NCBI GenBank assembly: GCA_038123735.1
Contig: JAYPAP010000051.1
Location: 1-20,387, forward strand
From: REDI01 sp038123735
GTDB lineage: Bacteria > Myxococcota_A > UBA796 > GCA-2862545
Direction of reading: 5' to 3'
DNA: 20,387 nucleotides
Shown here: piece after piece, positions 1 through 6,842 of the stretch
How positions within the stretch are numbered: position 1 is the stretch's first letter
Layout of the letters: the number at the start of each line of letters is the position of its first letter
Translations under genes and position numbers: made by a program
Notes under the pieces: model-generated
Told to the model about the DNA's origin: nothing
Databases searched by the model: none
The model's input: only the letters and a program-made list of their open reading frames with translations

Positions 1-1834
1 GCCCAAGCCTATGACTTCTGCGATGTGGAAGAGGACATCTATCGGTCCCTGGTCATCCACGGAACCTCGTCCACCAATGAGTCCGTCGAAGTCACGGCTG
101 AACTTCCTTACCGGGATGAAATGGGTGTCATCGCGAGCACCACAGTCACCGACCAGCCGATTCCCTTCGTGAATACTGGTGACCCGGCGTACGAGGAATT
201 CTGGGAGACCTTCTCCATCGAAAACACACTCACCCGAATCGCCGAGACCTCTCTCTTGGGTCAGTCAGCGACGCCGGAGGAGAGTGCAGTCCGAGTGGAG
301 TCCCTCAAGTCTAGTTTCCTCGCCACGCAGTCAAGCTCAGGCGCGTTTTTCACGGCGGTTGATGGGAATGGTGAGGCGATCACCAACCCATTTCACCTAG
401 ACGGCGGGTCAGGTGTGGATCTCGAGGACCTGGAGCCGGTCTCGATCTTCAACCGCATCGACGCGCTAGACGCAGACGGGGAGACCTGCGGCGAGCATCG
501 CATTGTCTATGCCCAAGGTTCCGGCAAACTGGTAATCTTCGAGGCTCAAATTCCGAATCCCAACCCAGAGATCGGACGTGCGGGCTGTCTACCGCTCCTC
601 GGACACTGGCTTGAGGCTGCTGATAAGAACGTGGCGGATGGAAGCCTTGCGGTGCACATGGCCGAGCTGTTCTATGTAGGTGTGGGCGACTTCGAGTCCG
701 CCATTCACATCGACCACTTGGGAGGCACCTACGGCCAGGTCCGCGGAAACGCAATTGGTGGCTGGTCATCGAGCGGGTGGAGTCTGCGTGAGTGGCGGAT
801 TCGTCCCAGCGCTACGGACGGTGGCCAGGGTNNNNNNNNNNGGCCAGGGTCAACCGGTCTTCGAGATCGACACGGTGAAGAACAATGCCCTGGCAGAGTT
901 GTTCAATCCAGAGGGCACTGGTGTACCAAGCACCATCGACCTCAGCTCGGCGGCGAATCCCACCACCGCGTGGGAGAACTTCCAGGGCGACTTCCTGACT
1001 CACTGGGAAGAAGACCTGGTACCCGCGCTAAAGACGCCGGACTCGATGGAGGTGGAAGGATTCCACAATAACGGATTGGACTTCGTACACCTGGTCCGTG
1101 GTGGCGTCGCGCCAGAATTCAATGAGTATCAGTCTATTGCGGGTTTTGGAACCCTGGAGTTCATCAGCGACGTAGACGATACCGCCAGTGCGATCGCGGA
1201 TGCGATCCCCGGCTCGGTCGACGACCAGCACGTCTACAATCGCTACGTCTTTGGAGTCACCTGCGCCGGTTGCCACTTTACGCCGACGAATTGGGAAGAT
1301 CGCCAGATCTACACCGACGCCGCCTGGCCGAAGTCGGGCTCATTCACCCACGCTGCGGGTAATGGCAACCTGTCCGAAGGCCTGCACGGCACCTTCCTTC
1401 CAAAGCGAGCACAACTGGCGGAGACCATGCTCGACGAGGACCGACTGGAAGGCGACCTGGACCTTGACGGCATGGTTGGCACCTCCGATCTGCTCGTCCT
1501 GCTCACCAACTTCGGTACGGATGGACGAGGCGACGAGGACTGTAATGGGTTGGTTCAGGTTTCCGATATTCTGACGTTCCTCCAGAACTACGGCGCATCT
1601 CTGTGGCCAGAAGAGGATGACGGTGGCGTCGCACCCGAGCCATCGACCCGCGCCACCGCTGCCGACAACCTGGCCGACCTCGCGGATCTCAAGGACTCAA
1701 TCAGCCGCACGCCAGTGACCTCAACGGCCGCTCGTGAGGCCCTCATCGAGGACATCCGAGCCCTCCAAGATACGATTCGGAGCGAAGAAAAAGCTCTTCT
1801 CGACATCGATGGTCTACCACGCCAGACCCACTGA
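1..1834 (+). CDS. Large secreted-type protein with CxxCH motif and dockerin-like repeats (5' partial, interrupted by N gap)
   Basis: The reading frame is open from base 1, so the true start lies outside the window; the GTG at 25 is only the first start-like codon. The frame changes at the 10-N gap (832-841). Removing the gap plus the 9-bp duplicate on its flanks (823-831 = 842-850) deletes 19 bases and joins both parts into one frame ending in TGA at 1832-1834. The first half carries a Cys-containing segment (FNRIDALDADG..CGEHRIVYA..FEAQIPNPNP) of a kind I associate with secreted myxobacterial proteins. A single CAGCH motif (1262-1276) could bind one c-type heme or be an isolated Cys pair. 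At about 1451-1596 two EF-hand-like loops (DLDLDGMVGTSDLL and DCNGLVQVSDIL, each followed by a hydrophobic stretch and an NFG/NYG turn) form a dockerin type I-like module. The C-terminus is charged and may be a short coiled coil. Function unknown; extracytoplasmic location is inferred. Confidence 0.75.
832..841. other. Assembly gap (10 N), probably spurious
   Basis: Ten Ns are flanked by the same 9-bp sequence, GGCCAGGGT, at 823-831 and 842-850. Merging the duplicates and dropping the Ns restores one open frame across the junction (reading DGGQGQPVFEI). The simplest reading is two overlapping contig ends scaffolded with a placeholder gap. Confidence 0.8.
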
Positions 1835-1852
1835 TCACCAAAAGTGAGGGTA

Positions 1853-1885
1853 GCAGCCGGTCGCCAGATGCGATCGGCTGCTTTT
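1853..1885 (+). terminator. Rho-independent terminator after the dockerin-like gene
   Basis: A 12-bp stem (1853-1864 with 1870-1881, one G.T wobble) closes a 5-nt CAGAT loop and is followed at once by TTTT (1882-1885). It lies 18 nt after the stop of the plus-strand gene. The converging coaE gene ends at 1886, so the same stem could also slow transcription from the other side, but there is no T tract directly adjacent on that strand. Confidence 0.88.
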
Positions 1886-2473
1886 CTACGTGGGAAGTTC
1901 CTTAAGGAGCCGTCCAACCGCATCCGCCAACGCTGGTAGGTCGCCATCGTTACGGATCACATGGTCAGCCAATGCTTCTTTGTCCGGGAGAGGCATCTGG
2001 GCAGACACCATGCCTCTGGCGGTAGAGTCATCTCCGCCATCACGCGACATCAGCCGCTGGAACTGCACATCGGACTCACAGGTCACGACGACCAACGCAT
2101 CGTACTCTCGATAGCCTCCCGTCTCCACCAGAAGGGCAGCCTCCACAAAGACCAATGGCGCGTCCGAGTGCAAGGCGACCCTCCGTTGGATCTCTGACCG
2201 TATCGCTGGGTGCATCAGACTATTCAGCCGCGCTCTGGCCGCCGCATCGGATGCGATGCGCGCCCGCAATTCACCGCGATCTAATTTCCCATCGGGCATG
2301 AGCACCGAATCGCCAAACGCCTCCACCAATTCCTGCAATAGAGGCGCACCCGGCTGCACGAGATCTCGGGCCACCTGGTCGGCGTCGATGACGACGTGTC
2401 CGAGATCCCGCAACATCGCGGCTACCGTAGACTTTCCGGTTGCAATGCCACCAGTCAATCCGACCAACGTCAT
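1886..2473 (-). CDS. coaE: Dephospho-CoA kinase
   Basis: CoaE phosphorylates the 3'-hydroxyl of dephospho-CoA with ATP, the last step of coenzyme A synthesis, in the cytoplasm. The 195-residue product opens with MTLVGLTGGIATGKST, the P-loop at residues 5-16. It continues with the family pattern DADQVARDLVQPG (substrate-binding Asp), LDRGELR and LMHPAIR, and ends with an IRNDGDL segment; the length is normal for the family. The frame is open further upstream, but the ATG at 2473 gives the standard N-terminus and overlaps the TGA of the preceding gene as ATGA (2470-2473), which suggests translational coupling. It is the last gene of a minus-strand run. Confidence 0.96.
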   Translation of the reverse strand: MTLVGLTGGIATGKSTVAAMLRDLGHVVIDADQVARDLVQPGAPLLQELVEAFGDSVLMPDGKLDRGELRARIASDAAARARLNSLMHPAIRSEIQRRVALHSDAPLVFVEAALLVETGGYREYDALVVVTCESDVQFQRLMSRDGGDDSTARGMVSAQMPLPDKEALADHVIRNDGDLPALADAVGRLLKELPT

Positions 2474-2931
2474 GGCGCCGCTCCCAACCACTCGAGGCCT
2501 CTTTGCGCACGCGTGCGAACGGATTTGTCCGGGTGCTCCTGGAGCGAGGTGAGGGTGGTCCGTGCTGCGCTTCCACCCATTCGTCCGACGGCCAAGATAC
2601 ATGACTTTTGAGGTACCTCATCGCGCGCCGCACACTCGACCAACGCGGTGCCAGCCACCGCTCGCAGGTCAGCGAGCAAGATGCGAGACTCAATGCCACG
2701 AGCACCACCTCGCTGAGCGCCTACCCGCCACAGTCGCGCTCGCCGTTTGAGCTCCCTTGCCGCAAATGCTCGCGTGGGAATGTGCTCGCTCTGAAGGTCC
2801 CGGTTGAGTTCTTCTAAGGTCGTGGGTCGCGCGATCGGAGCCCCACTCACCGGGGGCTGCACAGACTGAGCACCCGCTGTGGAAGCCCAAGCCAATAGGG
2901 CGCTAAGCGCGACGATGTGGATGCGACGCAT
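2470..2931 (-). CDS. Small secreted HEAT-like repeat protein, unknown function
   Basis: The 153-residue product begins with a Sec signal peptide (MRRIHIVALSALLAWASTAGAQ, probable cleavage after the AGA). A Leu/Ala/Arg-rich helical region follows (LEELNRDLQSEHIPTRAFAARELKRRARL). The C-terminal segment (AVGRMGGSAARTTLTSLQEHPDKSVRTRAQRGLEWLG) has the look of a HEAT or PBS-lyase-like helical repeat. A start 7 codons upstream (ATG at 2952) is possible, but the chosen ATG puts the Arg-rich n-region at the N-terminus. The gene starts inside the 3' end of the rsmC-like gene (29-nt overlap) and its stop overlaps coaE (ATGA). No catalytic motif is visible; a periplasmic scaffold or binding role is a guess from the helical repeat only. 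Confidence 0.75.
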   Translation of the reverse strand: MRRIHIVALSALLAWASTAGAQSVQPPVSGAPIARPTTLEELNRDLQSEHIPTRAFAARELKRRARLWRVGAQRGGARGIESRILLADLRAVAGTALVECAARDEVPQKSCILAVGRMGGSAARTTLTSLQEHPDKSVRTRAQRGLEWLGAAP

Positions 2932-3940
2932 GCCAGACACTGTACCTACCATCCTGCTTTTCGACCTTTACATTCTTGAACAGGTCGCGCAGGAGGACAT
3001 CCATCGGCCGCTGCCTCTGAACGACGAGGAAGAGGTGGCCCGCCCCCTTCATCCGCGTTGCCGACTGACGAATCAGTCGCTCAAGTAGCGACATTTCAAG
3101 CGTATTCGTTGCGCCGTGAAGCGGCGGGTTCGTCACGACCAGGCCAAACTTTGGGCGCCCCCGCAGCCCTCCAAGTCCGTCAGCGACGATACCATCCACC
3201 TCCGGAAGCGCCAGACGCATCGCGCCAACCGCAACCGAGTCGAAGTCTACCGCGGTAACCGCAACATCGGGAAATAACGCACGTACGCCGGCGCTAAGCA
3301 CCCCAATTCCGCACCCCACATCAAGTGCGGTCTCCACGCGGTCGAGACGCGGCGCAAACTTCTGTAGGACCTCAAGCAGCATCTTCGAACCAGGATCAAG
3401 CTGCCCCTTCGCGAACACACCAGGACCTGAGCGAAGCTCAGCGGCACCCGTGGGCAACTGCAGAGTGACCGGATCGAGAAAATCAGCCAATTGGTCACGC
3501 GCCGGCGCGGCGCTTCGTTCCGCCCACCAGAGTCGGGCATGGAACTTGGTATCGAGTGACTCAACCGAGGAATACCAAGGTTCCAGCAGTTTGGGGAGCG
3601 TCTTGATCCCTTCATCATTGCCACCGGCGACCCACAGCTGACCGCCAGGACGCAATACCGCCGCACCACGCTCAAGAGCATATGCCGCCGACGGCCTGGA
3701 ACGGGGAAGCCGCAGAAATACGTGGTCATACGTGCCTGGGGGCGGCCCCTCGACCCCATCACCCCAGGGACCAGACCATCGCCACCACGCAGAGGTCTGG
3801 CCACCTCGAGCTTCCACCTTAGCACTGACCTCGCCAGTCCGTTCGTCGACAATGAGCCATGAACCGCTTCGATCAGGTCGACCAGCGATGGTTCTAAGCG
3901 CGACCGCTGCCGCTCGCGCATCTGGATTAAGCTTTGCCAT
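2903..3940 (-). CDS. rsmC: Class I SAM-dependent methyltransferase, RsmC-like (16S rRNA guanine-N2)
   Basis: The 345-residue protein matches RsmC in length and two-domain layout. A degenerate N-terminal methyltransferase-like half (to about residue 160) is followed by an active MTS domain. The C-terminal half shows the SAM-binding motif DVGCGIGVLS (207-216), an acidic VDFDS segment, and the catalytic NPPLHG motif (271-276), which corresponds to the NPPFH of RsmC/RlmG enzymes that make N2-methylguanosine in rRNA. The LDPGSKMLLEVL block just before the SAM motif is also typical. RsmC methylates G1207 of 16S rRNA in E. coli; I assign that target by family only, and RlmG (23S rRNA) is the main alternative. 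The gene starts 9 nt after a pseudouridine synthase, so the pair forms an rRNA-modification unit. Confidence 0.85.
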   Translation of the reverse strand: MAKLNPDARAAAVALRTIAGRPDRSGSWLIVDERTGEVSAKVEARGGQTSAWWRWSGPWGDGVEGPPPGTYDHVFLRLPRSRPSAAYALERGAAVLRPGGQLWVAGGNDEGIKTLPKLLEPWYSSVESLDTKFHARLWWAERSAAPARDQLADFLDPVTLQLPTGAAELRSGPGVFAKGQLDPGSKMLLEVLQKFAPRLDRVETALDVGCGIGVLSAGVRALFPDVAVTAVDFDSVAVGAMRLALPEVDGIVADGLGGLRGRPKFGLVVTNPPLHGATNTLEMSLLERLIRQSATRMKGAGHLFLVVQRQRPMDVLLRDLFKNVKVEKQDGRYSVWHASHPHRRA

Positions 3941-3949
3941 GCCGCCGCT

Positions 3950-4663
3950 CTAACGCCCCACTCGGGTGAGCATCCACTGAAGCTCCGATTCAGCCGCGGC
4001 ACGCCACTCACCAGGGCTCAGATCTCCAAGTTCTAACGGCCCGAAACGCAGACGGATCAGACGCTGAACGGGGAGGCCCAGATTCGCCATCATTCGTCGG
4101 ACCATACGGTGCTTTCCTTCCGTGACCGCCAAGGTGACCCATTGACCGTCAACCGAGATCAATCGCCCCGTATGGACTCCTTCCGCGGTTCGAACACCGT
4201 CGGCCAAGGCGGCTTCTAATCCCGCCTCTGGAATACCCTCCACCTCCACCCGGTAGACTTTCTCTACCTGGTGTTTTGGATGGAGGAGGTATTGAGTCCA
4301 CCCTCCGTTCCGACTGAATGGAAGCAGGCCTTCTGAGTCCATATCGAGACGGCCAACTGGGTGGAGACCCAGCGCGAGCAAGTCCCCAGCCACGTCCGCC
4401 AGGCATGTACGACCATGACCGTCTGATACCGCGGTAAGCACCCCCGGAGGCTTGTGAAACAGCACGAGTTCGGGGGGCAGGGGATAGGCATCGCCGTCTA
4501 GGTAGAGGGTTGAGCTCGGATCGACCTGAGTAGACGGATCTCGAACGGTGTCATCCAATGCACCTACAGAAACCCGACCGGTGAGGATGGCCCCTCTCGC
4601 TTGGGAACGGGTGAGTCCTGCTCGCTTCGCCATGAGGCGTTCTAGGCGAACGCGTTTACTCAT
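3950..4663 (-). CDS. RsuA/RluB/RluE-family rRNA pseudouridine synthase
   Basis: The 237-residue enzyme carries an N-terminal S4 RNA-binding domain (VRLERLMAKRAGLTRSQARGAI, about residues 5-40). The catalytic domain includes LVLFHKPPGVLTA, the motif GRLDMDSEGLL (104-114, catalytic Asp107), and the C-terminal block TEGKHRMVRRMMANLGLPV that marks the RsuA/RluB/E/F branch. It isomerises a uridine in rRNA to pseudouridine. RsuA (16S U516), RluB and RluE cannot be told apart from sequence features alone. The usual TNDG after the catalytic motif reads SRNGG here. The ATG (4661-4663) overlaps the TGA of the selenoprotein candidate as ATGA, and the rsmC-like gene follows closely. Confidence 0.92.
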   Translation of the reverse strand: MSKRVRLERLMAKRAGLTRSQARGAILTGRVSVGALDDTVRDPSTQVDPSSTLYLDGDAYPLPPELVLFHKPPGVLTAVSDGHGRTCLADVAGDLLALGLHPVGRLDMDSEGLLPFSRNGGWTQYLLHPKHQVEKVYRVEVEGIPEAGLEAALADGVRTAEGVHTGRLISVDGQWVTLAVTEGKHRMVRRMMANLGLPVQRLIRLRFGPLELGDLSPGEWRAAAESELQWMLTRVGR

Positions 4664-5295
4664 CGCCCAGTTTGTGCGCGCACGGCTTCCAAGACCTGTG
4701 CCCCATCCAGGTTCTCATTACCCGATGGTGTGCCGTGAGTGGAGGTCCACACGATCTCCATGGTCTTCAGGTCGACCATCAGGTCAAACCCACGCCCTTC
4801 CGCCAACGACGATTCATGAAAAGAAGCAGGTTCAGGGGCAGTTTCTCCGTCCCCAACACATAGGCCACTCTTACTTCCATACCCATCAAATCGCTCTCGG
4901 CACTCACTTGCCGTTCCGGGGTTTAGCAGGGGCCCCTGCTGGAGTACCCAAATGATCTGGGCTCCTGCGCTCTCGATATCTGCCTCGACTTCGGCCACCG
5001 AACTGGCGTGCCTCGTACAAGCAGGTCACCAAGCGGGCACAGACACAAATAATAGAACGTCCTGAGCACCAAATGGTTGTGCCTCGGGGTCGCAGAACAC
5101 ACTCTCAAGACTCAATGCGACAGCCTCACCACCGAATGCGATCGCCTCAGGCCACGAGTAGGCAGGGATCACCTCATTCGGCGCCATCTCTTTGGGGGCG
5201 TCTGGGTAGATGCACGCTGCATCCGTGGGAAGCGGAGAGGTTTCCGATGCGCATCCAGCTACCAAGAGGCCGAGGGCCAAAAAACCGCATTTCAT
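4660..5295 (-). CDS. Selenocysteine-containing thioredoxin-like lipoprotein (UGA = Sec90, UPAC motif)
   Basis: One frame of 211 codons runs from the ATG at 5295 to the TGA at 4660-4662, interrupted only by TGA at 5026-5028. The N-terminus MKCGFLALGLLVAGC is a lipoprotein signal with its lipobox at LVAGC (Cys15). Before the in-frame TGA the protein reads VLLFVSVPAW, the core beta strand of a thioredoxin fold. After it come P-A-C, a helix and a second strand (IIWVLQQG). The active site is therefore W-U-P-A-C, with Sec90 in place of the attacking cysteine and Cys93 as its partner, as in other UxxC redox selenoproteins. TGA is a normal stop for neighbouring genes, so a general recoding is unlikely. 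A SECIS-like hairpin follows (4990-5002). The start overlaps the upstream gene and the stop overlaps the pseudouridine synthase gene, both as ATGA, so both halves sit in one coupled operon. Predicted thiol/selenol redox role in the periplasm. Alternative: a point mutation of a Cys codon (TGT/TGC to TGA) or a base-call error. Confidence 0.82.
4990..5002 (-). promoter_or_regulatory. Candidate bacterial SECIS hairpin downstream of the in-frame UGA
   Basis: On the transcript strand, 5-bp stem TTCGG/CCGAA closes a TGG loop that begins 28 nt after the UGA at 5026-5028. The stem may extend through a G.G mismatch to an A-T pair. Known bacterial SECIS elements lie inside the coding region, with an apical loop roughly 16-37 nt from the UGA and a G within its first two bases; this hairpin meets both. 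A competing fold (GCCA/TGGC closing a GTTCGG loop, 22 nt from the UGA) would also fit. The stem is short, so the hairpin supports the selenoprotein call without proving it. Confidence 0.5.
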
Positions 5296-6317
5296 CGACC
5301 ACCTCGACGCCGGCGCCCCAGAATCAGCAGCCCGAGACCGCCCAGCCAAGCCACCAACGGTGCACCGTGGCTAGATTGACAGCCACACGTAGGGTCCCCG
5401 ATCACCACTGGGATCCCGTCGAGCCCGGAGCCTCCGCCGTTCGAGTTGTCGGTGTCTCCTGGTTCTCCCGTGTCACCAGGCTCGGTTCCAGGAGTAGGGT
5501 CGCAAACATCGCCCAGGCCATCGCCATCCAAGTCGCGTTGGTCTGGATTCGGCTCGAACTCACAGTTGTCGGCATCGTCGACCACGCCGTCGTCATCATC
5601 ATCGAACTGATGAACGGCAAACCCGACGGCCCCACTCACCGTGCTGCCGGGTCCGCCACCGTCGAAGCCAGAGTCATAGGAATAAACCCCGAACTGACCC
5701 GAAGGGAGTGGATTGTCATCCTCGACGGTGAAGATCTCATCATCCCAGGTGATGAACAGCTCTCCGTCATTGCGGCCGACGGAAAAGAACAGGCCCTCCC
5801 TCGCCATTTGGTCTCGAGACACCGAAACCCTCGTTGGCTCCAACAGGAACTCTGAACGCCCCCCTGAGATCCGCATCAGCACCAGTCTGGCCCTGTCGCC
5901 GCTATTCGGCATGGGGGGAGGGGAGGAATCAAAGGACAAACCCGCCAAATAGAACGACTCGCGCGAGGAGAGTGAAAATACCATCCCCACGAAATCATCA
6001 TCTTGATTGAATAGGATGGTCTCCACGAATCCATCATCAACGCCCGGGCCGTTGACAATCCAGTTATCTAGTGGGGTTCCGGAACCAAACGATGGATTCG
6101 CGCCGCCAACGTTATCGTCTGTCCATGAGATGATCGCATCATCCACGCCGCGCCAACCATCCGCACCATAGCCGTTCGTCCACCCGTCTCGGCCGGCCAT
6201 CGGCGTTTGATAGCCGTAGTTGATGCTCGGGTCGTATACGAGCACTTCACCTGAGTGCGCAAGGGTTCCAAGAAGCAGAGAGATTATCCACACAAAAACC
6301 TCCGAAGCCCGGACCAT
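5292..6317 (-). CDS. Surface protein with thrombospondin type 3 repeat and MYXO-CTERM-like sorting tail
   Basis: The N-terminus is a signal peptide (VFVWIISLLLGTLAHSG). It is followed by a beta-rich domain of about 210 residues whose DDDFVGMVFS..ESFYLAGLSF stretch resembles the lectin-like C-terminal domain of thrombospondins. Next comes an Asp-rich type 3 repeat (DDDDDGVVDDADNCEFEPNPDQ, then DLDGDGLGDVCD), a known calcium-binding motif. A Gly/Asp/Thr/Glu linker leads to CGCQSSHGAPLVAWLGGLGLLILGRRRRGGR-type ending: Cys motif, one membrane span, Arg cluster. That layout matches MYXO-CTERM tails, which target proteins for processing and surface anchoring in myxobacteria. I start at the ATG (6317); a GTG 15 bases upstream (6332) is possible. 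Its TGA overlaps the ATG of the selenoprotein candidate. It is the first gene of the minus-strand run. Confidence 0.82.
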   Translation of the reverse strand: MVRASEVFVWIISLLLGTLAHSGEVLVYDPSINYGYQTPMAGRDGWTNGYGADGWRGVDDAIISWTDDNVGGANPSFGSGTPLDNWIVNGPGVDDGFVETILFNQDDDFVGMVFSLSSRESFYLAGLSFDSSPPPMPNSGDRARLVLMRISGGRSEFLLEPTRVSVSRDQMAREGLFFSVGRNDGELFITWDDEIFTVEDDNPLPSGQFGVYSYDSGFDGGGPGSTVSGAVGFAVHQFDDDDDGVVDDADNCEFEPNPDQRDLDGDGLGDVCDPTPGTEPGDTGEPGDTDNSNGGGSGLDGIPVVIGDPTCGCQSSHGAPLVAWLGGLGLLILGRRRRGGR

Positions 6318-6378
6318 GCTGAACTGTCGCACGCTATCCGGTTGCCACGCACTTGAGAGTAGGTGACTGACACTGGTT

Positions 6379-6384
6379 TATAAT
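6379..6384 (+). promoter_or_regulatory. Candidate -10 box for the MaoC-like gene
   Basis: A perfect TATAAT lies 11 nt before the ATG at 6396, which would put the transcription start about 4-5 nt before the start codon. A TTGAGA at 6353-6358 is 20 nt upstream, longer than the usual 16-18 spacing. No Shine-Dalgarno sequence is visible, consistent with a nearly leaderless mRNA. Confidence 0.45.
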
Positions 6385-6395
6385 GCGTGGTTTCT

Positions 6396-6842
6396 ATGAA
6401 ACGTGGGACGTATTTCTCAGAATTCGAACTCGGTCAGAAATATACATCTGGACGGCGAACGGTCACCGAAGCAGATGTCGTGCTATTCGCTGGATTGTCG
6501 GGGGATTACAACCCACTGCACACCGATAGAGTGTTCGCTGAAGCCACTCCATTCGGGCAGCGGATCGCGCATGGAATGCTGTCGGCGAGCATCTCCACAG
6601 GCCTAGCACAGAACGTGGGCGTGTTTGAGGGTACGACCATCGCGCTGATGGAGCAGGTCTTCCGCTACAAAGCACCGGTATTCTTTGGCGACACCATTCA
6701 TATGTCGCTGACGGTTGAAGGCCTCAAGCCTTCCAGCAAAGGCGGCCGCGGCGTGGTCACCTTCAAGTCCGAGGTGATCAAGCAGGATGGAACCGTGGTG
6801 ATTGAAGGTCAGTGGACGGTGATGATGCGAGACCAAGCCTAG
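6396..6842 (+). CDS. MaoC-like (R)-specific enoyl-CoA hydratase
   Basis: The 148-residue hot-dog fold protein contains the hydratase 2 signature LSGDYNPLHTD (catalytic Asp37 and His42), then FGQRIAHGMLSAS. This pattern is shared by PhaJ-type and MaoC-type hydratases that add water to trans-2-enoyl-CoA to give (R)-3-hydroxyacyl-CoA, linking beta-oxidation with fatty acid or polyhydroxyalkanoate synthesis. The substrate range cannot be read from sequence. I start at ATG 6396; a GTG at 6387 lies upstream of the expected transcription start. The gene is divergent from the TSP3-protein operon and its TAG shares the palindrome CTAG (6839-6842) with the TAG of the convergent redoxin gene. Confidence 0.9.
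   Translation: MKRGTYFSEFELGQKYTSGRRTVTEADVVLFAGLSGDYNPLHTDRVFAEATPFGQRIAHGMLSASISTGLAQNVGVFEGTTIALMEQVFRYKAPVFFGDTIHMSLTVEGLKPSSKGGRGVVTFKSEVIKQDGTVVIEGQWTVMMRDQA

Noticed and set aside
5026..5028. TGA read as tryptophan or glycine (alternative genetic code)
   Set aside because: TGA is the terminal stop of several intact genes here, including those at 1832-1834, 2470-2472, 4660-4662, 12996-12998 and 14676-14678.
4660..5349. Two separate genes, or a pseudogene with a nonsense mutation
   Set aside because: Both parts are in one frame, together form one thioredoxin fold, and the second part has no ribosome site of its own and lacks a fold by itself. The TGA falls precisely on the catalytic Cys position, which chance mutation would rarely do.
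5073..5855. Plus-strand ORF of 260 codons
   Set aside because: Antisense shadow of the TSP3 protein and selenoprotein genes, with no recognisable domain and no ribosome site.
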